DNA of 64,000 nucleotides from Haemophilus haemolyticus (GTDB taxonomy: Bacteria > Pseudomonadota > Gammaproteobacteria > Enterobacterales > Pasteurellaceae): NCBI RefSeq assembly GCF_003493605.1, contig NZ_QQKA01000003.1, forward strand, positions 1-64,000, given 5' to 3'. The position numbers were made by a program, and so were the translations under genes. The notes below the pieces were generated by a model. It was not told where the DNA came from. It did no database searches and saw only the letters and a program-made list of their open reading frames with translations. This document shows, piece by piece, positions 38,516 to 47,963 of the stretch (position 1 is the stretch's first letter; every line of letters begins with the position of its first letter).

Positions 38516-38549
38516 CCTACTTTCTTTTACACGAGTAAAAGAAAGTAGG
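38516..38549. repeat. Right terminal hairpin of the element
   Basis: CCTACTTTCTTTTAC pairs with GTAAAAGAAAGTAGG without mismatch around an ACGA loop. It is related to, but not identical with, the left hairpin: several bases differ while both keep perfect pairing, so the differences are compensated in the stem. Confidence 0.85.
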
Positions 38550-38582
38550 TCGCCATCAGGCGAAACCTGACAATAAAATACC

Positions 38583-38613
38583 AAAAGTGCGGTCAAAATT
38601 AACCGCACTTTTT
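38583..38613. terminator. Inverted uptake-signal pair after fabH
   Basis: AAAAGTGCGGT pairs with ACCGCACTTTT around CAAAATTA; both arms are exact uptake signals (38585, 38602). It lies 29 bases past the fabH stop and can act as a terminator, which would further uncouple fabD from fabH. Confidence 0.65.
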
Positions 38614-38641
38614 AAACCGCTTGCATATTCTAACAAACTAA

Positions 38642-39592
38642 TTAGAAACGCACTAACGCTGAACCCCAAGTCCAACCACCGCCAAAGGCTTCTAATAATA
38701 GTAACTGCCCACGTTGAATACGGCCATCTCGAACAGCTTCATCTAAAGCGATTGGCACTGTTGCTGCACTATTATTAGCGTATTTATCTAACGTTACCAC
38801 CACTTGCGACATATCCATTTCTAATTTTTTAGCTGTCGCTGTAATAATACGTAAATTTGCTTGGTGTGGTACAAGCCAGTCTAAATCTTTTTTATCTAAA
38901 TTATTTGCTAAAAGGGTTTCTTCCACCACATTTGAAAGTTCACGAACTGCCAATTTGAACGTTTCGTTACCTTGCATCTCGATATATCCAGATTTTTCTA
39001 CACCACGTTCAGGTTGAGCTAAAACAAGCGCATTATGTTTATCAGCTGAGGCGTGTAAATGGGTGGAAATAATTCCTTCTTGTTCACTCGCTTCTAAAAT
39101 TACAGCACCCGCACCATCACCAAATAGCACAACAGTGCTGCGATCTGTTTCATCTAATTTACGAGAATTGAGATCTGAACCAATCACTAAGGCTTTTTTC
39201 ACTTTTCCTGCACGAATAAATTGATCGGCTACGCTCAATGCATAGACAAAGCCTGTACAAGCTGCTGCCAAATCAAAAGAAATCGCATCATCAATATTTA
39301 ATAACCCTTGTACTTGGCACGCGGCACTTGGATAAGCATGTGAATTACTTGTAGTTGCAACAATAATCAGTTCAATATCTTGAGGATTAATTTCAGCAGC
39401 TTCGATCGCATTTTTTGCTGCTTCAAATCCCATTGTTGCAACAGTTTCATCTGCCGCTGCGATACGACGTTCACGAATACCGGAACGAGTGACAATCCAT
39501 TCATCTGATGTATCAACCATTTTTTCCAATTCCGCATTGGTGCGGATGTAGCTTGGTAAATAACTACCAGTAGATAAAATTCTGCTATTCAT
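38642..39592 (-). CDS. fabH: 3-oxoacyl-[acyl-carrier-protein] synthase III
   Basis: FabH condenses acetyl-CoA with malonyl-ACP to start fatty acid synthesis. The 316-aa thiolase-fold enzyme has the catalytic Cys in [11 protein letters not shown] near 112, His in [11 protein letters not shown] near 243 and Asn in YANNSAATV near 273. It begins 20 bases after the plsX stop. A hairpin of uptake signals and the palindromic element follow it instead of fabD. Confidence 0.96.
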   Translation of the reverse strand: MNSRILSTGSYLPSYIRTNAELEKMVDTSDEWIVTRSGIRERRIAAADETVATMGFEAAKNAIEAAEINPQDIELIIVATTSNSHAYPSAACQVQGLLNIDDAISFDLAAACTGFVYALSVADQFIRAGKVKKALVIGSDLNSRKLDETDRSTVVLFGDGAGAVILEASEQEGIISTHLHASADKHNALVLAQPERGVEKSGYIEMQGNETFKLAVRELSNVVEETLLANNLDKKDLDWLVPHQANLRIITATAKKLEMDMSQVVVTLDKYANNSAATVPIALDEAVRDGRIQRGQLLLLEAFGGGWTWGSALVRF

Positions 39593-39612
39593 AATAAATA
39601 AAAATTAAGTCA

Positions 39613-40632
39613 TTAATAACGAGCAAGCCCAGCCAATATTTTTTCTGGAAGTTGCTGGCGAGCTTGGAAAGCGGCATCAGCAATAGCATGTGCAAAAGCA
39701 TTCACGTTTGCGCTACCGTGACTTTTCACCACCACAGCTTTTAAGCCGATAAGCGATGCACCATTATATTCGTCTGGATTAATATGTTTCAAGCGTTGAT
39801 AACTTTGTTTGAAAAAATATCGCATTATCCACGCCAAAATCGGTTTTAAACGTGATACCCTCGATTGATTTTTAAATAAAGACAACAAATTTTTTGCCGC
39901 CCCCTCAAGGGTTTTTAACGCGATATTGCCAGCAAATCCCTCACTAACAATAACATCTACGCGACCATTCAACAAAGCATCACCCTCAATAAAACCAACA
40001 TAATTAAGTGCGGTAGATTTTTCTAACAAATTTGCGGCTTCGCGAATAGATTGATGTCCCTTAATAGCTTCTACACCAATATTTAATAAACCAATGCGCG
40101 GATAAACAAGATGAAGATGATTTTCTGCAAAAATCGCGCCCATTTGTGCAAATTGATAAAGATTTTGCGCATCACATTCCACATTTGCGCCTAAATCTAA
40201 CATCACCGATTTTTCACCATTTATCGTAGGAATAAATGAAATTAATGCAGGTCGATCAATCCCTTGTAAAGGCTGCAATAAAATCTTCGATACCCCCATT
40301 AACGCCCCTGTATTGCCCGCACTGACACAACCTTGCGCTTCGCCACGTTGTACAGATTCCAATGCTAAACGCATTGATGTACCTTTACTATGACGCAACG
40401 CATAAGATATGCCTTGATTATTTTCGATAACACTTGAGCAATGTTGAACTTGTATTCGTTCTAAAACGGATTGAGAGCAATTATTCAGAAGAGGAGAAAT
40501 TTGTTGGCTATCGCCAAAGAGGATTAAAGAAAGCATAGGATCATTTTCCAATGCTAAAAGAGAGGCAGGGATAGTAATACGGGGACCAATGTCCCCGCCC
40601 ATCACATCTAACGCCAAGGTTAGACGGTTCAA
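39613..40632 (-). CDS. plsX: Phosphate acyltransferase PlsX
   Basis: PlsX makes acyl-phosphate from acyl-ACP for phospholipid synthesis and acts at the membrane surface. The protein starts with LALDVMGGDIGP and has GNTGALMG near 105, LLNIGVEAIKGH near 182 and VIVSEGFAGNIALK near 230, all typical of PlsX. The 339-aa length is normal. It lies 22 bases after rpmF in the conserved yceD-rpmF-plsX-fabH order. Confidence 0.94.
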   Translation of the reverse strand: MNRLTLALDVMGGDIGPRITIPASLLALENDPMLSLILFGDSQQISPLLNNCSQSVLERIQVQHCSSVIENNQGISYALRHSKGTSMRLALESVQRGEAQGCVSAGNTGALMGVSKILLQPLQGIDRPALISFIPTINGEKSVMLDLGANVECDAQNLYQFAQMGAIFAENHLHLVYPRIGLLNIGVEAIKGHQSIREAANLLEKSTALNYVGFIEGDALLNGRVDVIVSEGFAGNIALKTLEGAAKNLLSLFKNQSRVSRLKPILAWIMRYFFKQSYQRLKHINPDEYNGASLIGLKAVVVKSHGSANVNAFAHAIADAAFQARQQLPEKILAGLARY

Positions 40633-40654
40633 GTGAACACCTATAAGTAAAAAA

Positions 40655-40825
40655 TTACTTATTAATCACTTTACGACCACGATAGTAACCGTCTGCAGTT
40701 ACGTGGTGGCGTAAGTGAGTTTCGCCGCTTGCTTTATCTACTGATACTGCAGCAGTTGTTAAAGCATCGTGTGAACGACGCATATCACGACGTGAACGAG
40801 ATTTTTTGTTTTGTTGAACAGCCAT
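40655..40825 (-). CDS. rpmF: 50S ribosomal protein L32
   Basis: The minus strand encodes a 56-aa basic protein starting [20 protein letters not shown] and ending [11 protein letters not shown], clearly L32. The frame is short, with a ribosome site (AGGAG) upstream. The zinc-binding cysteines of some L32 proteins are absent, as in E. coli. It lies between yceD and plsX. Confidence 0.96.
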
Positions 40826-40847
40826 TGGCCATACTCCTAAATTTAAT

Positions 40848-41372
40848 TTACTTTTGCTTTAAATTAGCTAATACAGCGAACGGGTTCGGTTTTTTTGCCA
40901 ATTCTTCAGGCAATTCGCCAAAAACCTGTTCCTGCGCGGACACTTCACAGTGTTCAGATGAATGCATTGGTACAAGCGGCAAAGCTAAAATTAGCTCATC
41001 TTCCACCGTGCCAATTAAATCTATTTCGCCAAACTCATTGAACTCGATTGGCTCATAAATTTCGGGCAAGTCATCAGCTTGATCCCAATTAGCCACTGGA
41101 CTATAAGTAAACTCACATTCCAATGTTTGTTTGTAAGGTTCGTTACAACGCTGACATTCTAATTCAACATCAACTTGTACTTTACCTTTCATCACCACTA
41201 ATTTTTGTGGATCAATATAAAACGATAATGTTACCTGTGCATCGCTGAGCACGTTTACCACTGATTCCGCCAAACGCTCAAGCTGATTAGCAGCATAATA
41301 GCCAACATAATCAAGCCGTCTTTGAGCATCTTTTACCGGATCAACGGTGAGGGGTAGTTTTACCTTTTGCAT
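40848..41372 (-). CDS. yceD: DUF177 protein YceD (RlhA/L32-associated)
   Basis: YceD-family proteins sit upstream of rpmF in most bacteria; relatives have been linked to 23S rRNA accumulation and L32 balance. This copy is 174 aa and begins [20 protein letters not shown], nearly the E. coli N-terminus, so the start is well supported. [10 protein letters not shown] near 84 is the conserved C-x2-C pair, and NEFGEIDL near 120 and the C-terminal [10 protein letters not shown] are conserved. No ribosome site precedes the ATG, and the promoter -10 ends only 9 bases before it. Confidence 0.92.
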
Positions 41373-41734
41373 AGGGCGTGAATATTACCTGTTGTTGCGA
41401 AGATAGTCAAAGGGAAATCAATAAATTTCTCAAATTTACACTAGAGCAAATTTTATTTACTTTCAATTCAGATAAATTAGTTTCATCCTTAATTTTATGC
41501 ACACTTTTTTTATGTGTTGTTAATCTAGACAAAATTTGAGCTCAATCTATTCACCACTAAAAATTCGCCCCGAATAGCTCAAAAAAAAACAATTTTAGTT
41601 TAAAAGTTAATCGGGTATAGGTATGATTAGGCGGTTAGGTAGAATCCTATAACAAAAAATGAAGTTAAAACACTCCGCACTTTTAATTTCATTTATAAAT
41701 AAAAATAGCGAATCATTATAAAAATAAGGTTATT
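41373..41734. other. yceD-autotransporter intergenic region
   Basis: These 362 bases hold the yceD promoter on the left. The remainder is AT-rich with long A runs, one degenerate uptake signal (CTCCGCACTT near 41681) and no ORF. A TATAAA lies only about 13 bases before the autotransporter ATG and may not be its -10. I saw no tandem repeat of the kind that phase-varies Haemophilus surface genes. Confidence 0.5.
41382..41410 (-). promoter_or_regulatory. Strong promoter of the yceD-rpmF-plsX-fab operon, next to the start codon
   Basis: On the minus strand TTGACT, a 17-base spacer and TAATAT form a near-consensus promoter. Only nine bases (TCACGCCCT) separate the -10 from the yceD ATG, so the transcript would start within a few bases of, or at, the A of ATG. 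Confidence 0.7.
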
Positions 41735-44533
41735 ATGAAAAATCGAAAAATATTACTACTTGTTCTTTTAGCTCCTCTAATCGCACAAGGAAAGGTCATT
41801 GAAAATCCAAACTATACCTTAGTGTATGCAAAAGCAGGGGAAACCACTTCATATACCTATGATGCAGCTACTGCAAATAAACCTTTAAACTACCTTATCA
41901 TTGCAGCTCAGGGTGGCAGCAATAACATTACTATAAAAGGGAAGTTAGGGGATAATCCTACGGTTCCTGCACCAAGTACGTTTGAGACACATAACATTGT
42001 GCGTGATATCACAGAAGGAGACTATAAGTTTACCTATCGACGCAGTGAAAAGATATCGACTGGCGCTGTGTTAATCGCAGATGGAAGTACGGAAGGAAAT
42101 AATACGATTACTTTTGAGAATGTCACTATCGACAATCATGCTGCCGCTGCGGGTATACAGACTCACGATCAAATCACGAATAAGATAGGAGGTAGTTTAT
42201 CTCCTGCATTGCTGACTTTCAAAGGCGTTAATACCATAAATACCCATTTGGATGATGACAAATTGACTAAGGCTGAGAAAGAGCAATCAAATGGTATTCA
42301 TCTATTCAATAATAGTTCCAGAGTAGGGGAGTACCATGTTCGTTCAGAAAAAGGCTCTACATTGAATATCGATGTGAAGTCAGGTACACACTATTCTCGT
42401 GGGATTTCTATTAATCATTATAACAATAAGACTGGTTCAACCGATATTGATACAGCATATCCAACGAAAACCATGATGGAATACGATGGTGATGTGAATA
42501 TCAAGGTAGAGAGAAACGGTCATATGAATGCTGAAAATTATGGAGTTGGCTTAACTGCTCGGGCTAATAAAAGGAATAGAGGTCATATTCCTGATGATTC
42601 TAAAATGGAAGTCACATTTCGGGGAAATCTTAATATCGATGTGACGCCTGTATATGATGACAAGGGGAATCCTAAGAGTATTGGAGACGCTATAAGTGTA
42701 GAGGGAAAAAACAGCAAAGTTGATATTGTTGGTGAAGCAGACAAGGTTGTTCAAATCAAGGGGGATATTCATGCCTATAATAGTGGTGTGGTCAATGTTA
42801 ATTTAGGTAATGAAAACTCCTATTTTGAAGGTGAAGCGCATATTGGGAAACAAGCTTATACATCTAAGCAAAACCTGTTTGATGAAACAGTAGATGCAGA
42901 TGATAATGTAATGCTCAATAATACAAGAGACATTGAGCGTAAAAAGAAACAAATTGATTCTTGGACAAAAAGTTTAAATAAACCCACAGTAAGTGAAAAG
43001 TTAAAAGAAAAATTAAAGAAACGGATTGCTGATACGGAAGCTGAGATTCAGCGAGCTAAAGAATTTTTTGATGAAAATGGTATTATCAAAAATGATGTCA
43101 TCGATAATACGAAAAATGCTATTAATCTAACCATGAGTAATGGGGCTCGTTGGAAAGTAACAAATGATTCTATGATAAAAGAATTAGACCTATCGAAAGG
43201 TGCTGTTGTAGAGTTCGGTAATAATAAGAAATTAGTCAATGTTTCCGTAAAAAACTTAAAAGGCAATGCAGGCACCTTAAAAATGTATGGTGATATAGTC
43301 AAACGTGAATCAGATCAATTGATTACCAGAAAAAGCAGTGAAGGAGCGCATATTATTGAATATGAAGATAAAGATAAAGATAAAGCGACTGCGAAAACAA
43401 CAGGAAAGGAATACCTTAAACTTGTTGAAAATAGAGGCGATGAAAAAGATAACAAAGCGATTTATAAACTGAATGTCCGCTGTACCGAACAAGGGGCTTA
43501 CTGTTTTTCCATAGGTGAATCTACAGATTCTAAAATAGTCGATATTAAGACTGACAATAAACACGATTTCTATCTTCATCCTGCCACTTTGAGTTCATGA
43601 GCTCAAGCTGCAGTGGTGTTGAATGATTTAATCTATCAATCTAATTTAACTTTAACTGAAAGTTTACATCAACGTTTGGGAGAGGTTCATTTCAATAAAG
43701 AGATTGTTAAACAACAAAATGTTTGGGTTAAATCTCTTGGTGGCGAATATGTCGGAACAGAAACTGTGAAAGTGAGAGGATACACGAATCGTTATCGTGG
43801 ATTAAAAGCAGGTTATGATTGGATTAAAGCAAGAGGAAATTGGATTAATTACAACGGGCTCTCATTTGGATACATCAATTCAACTGCACGATTGAATACA
43901 TTTGGTGGAAAAATTCATATTTATGGTAAAGAGTTAGGTTTATATTCTGCTTGGCTAAACAAAGAAAACGATCTGTATTTGGATTTTTGGGCAAAAGCTA
44001 TTAGATATCGTGGCGGCTATAATGTAATTAATTATTCAAATAAAGACATTACATCTCCAAACATCATGGCGTCTACATACATTTTTTCTTCTGAAATGGG
44101 GAAACGTTTTAACCTAAGCCAAAATGCTGAACGTGTTATTTATTTCCAACCAGAAGCACAATTAAGTTATCACGCTACGAATGGCTATTCATTTAAAACC
44201 TCACATGATGCCAGCGTTAAAACAGAAAGAATGCGTAGTTTAGTGAGGCGAATCGGCTTTCGTGCAGGGCTGGATTATTTCAATGAGAAAAATCTACATC
44301 CTTATGTCAAGCTAATGTATGAAAGAGAATTTTTAGGTGAAATGCAACACACATTTAATGAAGTTGCAGTTGAGAGATTCAGTAATAGAGGAAGTTGGTG
44401 GGTTTATGGCTTTGGGCTTTCTTATATGAATAAAGCGAAAAATACGCAACTCTATTTCGAGGCACAACGTTCTTCAACGCATAACTTTAAACAAAATTGG
44501 CAAGCTCATCTTGGTATAAGATACTTGTTCTAA
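41735..44533 (+). pseudogene. Autotransporter adhesin-like gene interrupted by an in-frame TGA
   Basis: The upstream frame (41735-43600) encodes a signal peptide (MKNRKILLLVLLAPLIAQG) and a passenger of about 600 aa with beta-helix-like Asn/Gly/Thr-rich segments (TGAVLIADGSTEGNNTITF), a coiled-coil-prone Lys/Glu stretch at about 395-450, and a Cys pair (RCTEQGAYCF) near 590. After TGA at 43598-43600 the same frame continues with AQAAVVLNDLIYQSNLTL and a C-terminal barrel of about 300 aa ending in L-G-I-R-Y-L-F, as autotransporters do. Joined, this makes 933 codons. No serine protease motif is seen. Without read-through the passenger has no barrel and cannot reach the surface. No uptake signal occurs from 40006 to 44934. 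Kinship with Lav/AutA-type proteins is possible but unproven. Confidence 0.85.
43589..43606. repeat. 18-base near-palindrome over the autotransporter stop codon
   Basis: TTGAGTTCATGAGCTCAA reads as its own complement except for one pair. The TGA stop is in its right half. It may be chance or a local mutational hot spot. Confidence 0.5.
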
Positions 44534-44547
44534 TTAATACGCCACAA

Positions 44548-44580
44548 TGGCACACGCTTTCAACGTGTGCCAATTTTTTT
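44548..44580 (+). terminator. Terminator after the autotransporter gene
   Basis: TGGCACACG pairs with CGTGTGCCA around a short loop, followed by AATTTTTTT. Confidence 0.85.
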
Positions 44581-44669
44581 ACCTTGATTATTTCCCCCAA
44601 TCATCAAAAAAGTTGGCACTTTGATAAAAATTGCTATAATCACGCCTCTTTTTTTAACAAGGAAAGATA

Positions 44670-45557
44670 ATGATGACTTCAAATTCTTATTGGCAACGCC
44701 TAAAAGTGGCATTTCAATATGTCATGCCGCAAATTTATTTAACTCAAATTGCTGGCTGGTTTGCTAAACAAAAATGGGGTGTGCTAACCCATGTTGTAAT
44801 TAAAGCTTTTGCGAAAAAATACAACATTGATATGAGCATTGCGCAAAAAGAACAATTTTCTGATTACGCAAGTTTTAATGAATTTTTTATTCGTCCGTTA
44901 AAAGAAAACGCGCGTCCAATTAATCAAAATCCTACCGCACTTTGTTTACCAGCAGATGGTCGCATTAGCGAGTGCGGTCATATTGACGATAATCTTTTAT
45001 TGCAAGCTAAAGGGCATTTTTTCAGCCTAGAAGACTTACTAGCAGAAGATAAAGAATTAGTGGAAACCTTTAAAAATGGTGAATTTGCCACTACTTATCT
45101 TTCTCCTCGTGATTACCACCGAGTACATATGCCGTGCGATGGTACGCTGCGTAAAATGATTTATGTGCCGGGTGATTTGTTCTCTGTGAACCCATTTTTA
45201 GCCCAACATGTACCGAATTTATTTGCGCGTAATGAACGCGTGATTTGTGTTTTTGATACTGAATTTGGCACAATGGTACAAATTTTAGTCGGTGCAACCA
45301 TCACTGCAAGTATTGGCACAACTTGGGCGGGCGTGATTAATCCACCGCGCCACAATGAAGTGAAAACTTGGGAAGTGAAAACTTGGACTTATGAAGGCGA
45401 AAGTGCGGTCAAATTATTGAAAGGTCAAGAAATGGGTTGGTTCAAACTTGGTTCGACAGTAATTAATTTATTCCAAGCAAATCAAGTGCGTTTGGCTGAT
45501 CATTTAAGCGTTAATGAACCTGTTCGCATGGGCGAAATCTTGGCATATAAAAAATAA
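44670..45557 (+). CDS. psd: Phosphatidylserine decarboxylase proenzyme
   Basis: Psd forms phosphatidylethanolamine at the inner membrane. The proenzyme cleaves itself at L-G-S-T (near residue 254, in [10 protein letters not shown]), and the Ser becomes the pyruvoyl group. Conserved catalytic segments include [10 protein letters not shown] near 92 and [13 protein letters not shown] near 140-152. The 295-aa length is normal. The first codons are ATG ATG; either could start. Uptake signals lie at 44934 and 45401. Confidence 0.95.
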   Translation: MMTSNSYWQRLKVAFQYVMPQIYLTQIAGWFAKQKWGVLTHVVIKAFAKKYNIDMSIAQKEQFSDYASFNEFFIRPLKENARPINQNPTALCLPADGRISECGHIDDNLLLQAKGHFFSLEDLLAEDKELVETFKNGEFATTYLSPRDYHRVHMPCDGTLRKMIYVPGDLFSVNPFLAQHVPNLFARNERVICVFDTEFGTMVQILVGATITASIGTTWAGVINPPRHNEVKTWEVKTWTYEGESAVKLLKGQEMGWFKLGSTVINLFQANQVRLADHLSVNEPVRMGEILAYKK

Positions 45558-45581
45558 TTTTTAACGAAAGGAAAACATCAA

Positions 45582-46205
45582 ATGAATTTTGAACAAGTAA
45601 AATTAGAAAGCGTTTCTGAAAAAGGTAGCTACGGTATTGGTTTGCAAATTGGCCAACAATTAGCCGATAGCCAAATGGAAATCACCGTTGAAGCAGTGGC
45701 AAAAGGCATTTTTGACGCGTTAAATCATAATCAACCTGCATTAGACATCAATGAATTAATGCATTCGGTTCAGGCGCTTCAACAACAAGCAACTGAAGCA
45801 CAACAAGCGCAATTTAAAGCCATTGAAGAAGAAGGCAAAAAATTCTTAGAAGAAAATGCGAAAAAAGCGGGCGTAAACGTAACCGATAGCGGTTTGCAAT
45901 ATGAAATCATGACAGAAGGCAATGGCGCAAAACCAGCTGCAACAGATAAAGTGCGTGTACACTACACAGGTACATTACCAGATGGCACCGTATTCGACAG
46001 CTCTGTTGCTCGTGGCACACCAGCTGAATTTCCTGTAAATGGCGTCATCCGTGGTTGGGTTGAAGCATTACAAATGATGCCTGTTGGTTCTAAATGGAAA
46101 CTCACTATTCCACACGAACTTGCCTACGGTGAACGTGGCGCTGGCGCATCAATTCCGCCATTCTCAACACTCGTATTTGAAGTAGAATTATTAGATATTC
46201 TTTAA
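45582..46205 (+). CDS. fklB: FKBP-type peptidyl-prolyl isomerase FklB (FKBP22-like)
   Basis: This is a dimeric prolyl isomerase. Residues 1-90 form the helical dimerisation region ([16 protein letters not shown]), and about 110-207 the FKBP domain with [31 protein letters not shown] and [13 protein letters not shown]. There is no signal peptide, so it is cytoplasmic like E. coli FklB (206 aa) and unlike periplasmic FkpA. It starts 24 bases after psd with AAAGGA upstream and is probably co-transcribed with it. Confidence 0.92.
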   Translation: MNFEQVKLESVSEKGSYGIGLQIGQQLADSQMEITVEAVAKGIFDALNHNQPALDINELMHSVQALQQQATEAQQAQFKAIEEEGKKFLEENAKKAGVNVTDSGLQYEIMTEGNGAKPAATDKVRVHYTGTLPDGTVFDSSVARGTPAEFPVNGVIRGWVEALQMMPVGSKWKLTIPHELAYGERGAGASIPPFSTLVFEVELLDIL

Positions 46206-46225
46206 TCGAAAAATATGATATTTAT

Positions 46226-46260
46226 AAAGGCAAAGCTATAAAGGTTTTGCCTTTATTGTT
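46226..46260 (+). terminator. Terminator after fklB
   Basis: AAAGGCAAA pairs with TTTGCCTTT around an 11-base loop, followed by ATTGTT. A second AT-only palindrome follows at about 46262-46279. The remaining bases to yedE at 46409 show nothing else. Confidence 0.6.
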
Positions 46261-46408
46261 AAAATAATGTTATTATTTTACCTGACAAATTTCATTTGTC
46301 TTATATCGCAAGTTTTGTGTATAGGAAAATGGGCACTTCTTTTTTCACTGTATTCATTATTTATACCTTTCTTGCAAATCTTTCTTTTCAATAAATTTAG
46401 GTTATCTT

Positions 46409-47629
46409 ATGAAAGAGATTTGGCTACAATTTAAACAAAATTATTTAATTAAATACTGGAATCCGATTGTTGCAGTGACTGCAGCGGGTTTGCTTTCCGC
46501 TTATTACTTTGGGGTAACAGGCACTTATTGGGCTGTTACAGGGGAATTTACTCGGTGGGGAGGGCATGCATTACAAGCGTTAGGCGTTGATGTATCTGAA
46601 TGGAGTTACTACAAAATCATAGGAATGCAAGGTAATATCTTCTCACGTGTTGATGGTGTCATGATCTTAGGCATGTTTGCAGGTTGTATTTCTGCGGCAC
46701 TTTGGGCAAATAATGTAAAATGGCGCAACCAACCACATAAACGTCGGATTGTTCAGGCTTTAATTGGAGGTGCATTAGCAGGATTTGGTGCACGTTTAGC
46801 AATGGGATGTAATTTAGCTTCACTTTTTACAGGTATCCCACAATTTTCGGTACACGCTTGGTTCTTCACTATCGCAACAGCAATAGGTACTTATGCTGGT
46901 GTAAAAGTCACATTACTACCAATATTTCGCGTTAAATTAGAACTGAAAAAAGGTGCAGCGAAAATAAAAGAAACAGATCCTAAACAAGCACAACACCGTT
47001 TTTGGATTGGTATGGTTGTATTTTTTGCTTATCTTATTGCTTCACTTTATGTAATGACTCAATCTATTAAGCTTGGTTTTGCTATGCTTTGTGGTTTGGC
47101 TTTCGGGTTATTAATTGAACGAGCTCAAATTTGTTTTACCTCAGCTTTCCGTGACTTATGGGTAACTGGGCGTGCTTATATGGCAAAAGCTATTATTTTT
47201 GGAATATTAGTGGGCACAATTGGTGTATTTAGCTACGTTCAACTTGGCGTCTCACCTAAAATTATGTGGGCTGGTCCCAATGCTATTATTGGCGGTTTAT
47301 TATTCGGCTTTGGTATTGTGCTCGCTGGTGGTTGTGAAACAGGTTGGATGTATCGCTCAATGGAAGGTCAAGTACACTTTATGTGGGTTGGCTTAGGTAA
47401 CGTAGTCGGATCAACTTATCTCGCCTATGTTTGGGATGATATCGCTCCTGTTTTAGCACTTGATTACGAAAAACTTAATTTACTAAAATCTTTCGGGCCC
47501 GTAGGTGGCTTACTTGTGAATTACGGTTTATTAATTTTATGTTTAATTGCCGTAGTCTGGTGGGAACGTCGTTTCTTAGCCAAAGCAAAATCTCAAATAA
47601 CCGCACAAACTGGCTGTGGATGTAATTAA
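46409..47629 (+). CDS. yedE: YeeE/YedE-family membrane transporter (YedE/FdhT type)
   Basis: This 406-aa inner-membrane protein has about ten hydrophobic segments. The paired Cys-containing motifs LAMGCNLASLFTG near 134 and LAGGCETGWMYRS near 310 are typical of the YeeE/YedE family, whose TsuA members import thiosulfate. The C-terminus ends C-G-C-N. In SelD-containing genomes the yedE-yedF pair has been proposed to serve selenium metabolism, and Haemophilus has selenoproteins. The substrate cannot be settled here. The gene is coupled to yedF (17-base gap). Confidence 0.85.
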   Translation: MKEIWLQFKQNYLIKYWNPIVAVTAAGLLSAYYFGVTGTYWAVTGEFTRWGGHALQALGVDVSEWSYYKIIGMQGNIFSRVDGVMILGMFAGCISAALWANNVKWRNQPHKRRIVQALIGGALAGFGARLAMGCNLASLFTGIPQFSVHAWFFTIATAIGTYAGVKVTLLPIFRVKLELKKGAAKIKETDPKQAQHRFWIGMVVFFAYLIASLYVMTQSIKLGFAMLCGLAFGLLIERAQICFTSAFRDLWVTGRAYMAKAIIFGILVGTIGVFSYVQLGVSPKIMWAGPNAIIGGLLFGFGIVLAGGCETGWMYRSMEGQVHFMWVGLGNVVGSTYLAYVWDDIAPVLALDYEKLNLLKSFGPVGGLLVNYGLLILCLIAVVWWERRFLAKAKSQITAQTGCGCN

Positions 47630-47646
47630 CCAAAAGGAGCATAATC

Positions 47647-47916
47647 ATGGCATTTACTATTGTTCAAAAATTAGATAAAGATCCAAAAGACATTTCACCC
47701 GATTATACATTAGATACGTTAGGCGAACCCTGCCCTTACCCCGCTATTGTAATGTTAGAAACCATGCCACAATTACAAAAAGGTGAAATTTTAGAACTAT
47801 TAAGCGATTGCGCACAATCTATCAACAACATTCCTATTGATACTAAAAATCATGGCTATACACTGCTAAGTGTAGAGCAAGATGGAACAAAATTGCGTTA
47901 CTTAATTCAGCGTTAA
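47647..47916 (+). CDS. yedF: TusA-like sulfur carrier YedF
   Basis: This is an 89-aa SirA/TusA/YedF-type protein. The motif LGEPCPYPAIVMLE near residues 25-38 contains the single reactive Cys (C-P-x-P) that carries persulfide or selenide in this family. A short N-terminal extension precedes it. Ribosome site AAAGGAG. Its pairing with yedE suggests it receives the imported sulfur or selenium species. Terminated by a strong hairpin. Confidence 0.87.
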   Translation: MAFTIVQKLDKDPKDISPDYTLDTLGEPCPYPAIVMLETMPQLQKGEILELLSDCAQSINNIPIDTKNHGYTLLSVEQDGTKLRYLIQR

Positions 47917-47944
47917 TAAATGGCTCCGTAAGGAGCCATTTATT
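47915..47944. terminator. Strong palindrome after yedF
   Basis: AATAAATGGCTCC pairs perfectly over 13 bp with GGAGCCATTTATT around a GTAA loop. The first bases overlap the yedF stop. It separates yedF from the convergent remnant. Confidence 0.8.
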
Positions 47945-47963
47945 ATCTACCAATAAAATCAAA

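Larger units (their letters stand above)
38065..38571. repeat. Composite palindromic element (MITE/REP-like) between fabH and fabD
   Basis: This non-coding block of about 0.5 kb is almost entirely inverted repeats. The outer ends match each other in reverse: TCAGGGTTTCGCCGATGGCG on the left and its near-complement on the right. Next to each end is a perfect 15-bp hairpin: 38087-38101 with 38108-38122, and 38516-38530 with 38535-38549. Two large stem-loops lie inside (38155-38252 and 38376-38505). Each displays the same 24-base core, in opposite orientation (38193-38216 and 38423-38446, exact reverse complements). No credible ORF is present; two short open frames are by-products of the repeat. 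Confidence 0.8.

Noticed and set aside
41640..41760. Tetranucleotide-repeat phase variation of the autotransporter
   Set aside because: No run of GCAA, AGCC or other tandem units occurs in or before the gene.
43598..43600. TGA in the autotransporter as a selenocysteine codon
   Set aside because: Haemophilus decodes UGA as Sec in some proteins, but no SECIS-like hairpin with the bacterial loop follows, and the position is in a passenger-barrel linker, not a redox site.
44800..45360. Antisense frames within psd
   Set aside because: They overlap conserved psd coding sequence and lack ribosome sites.
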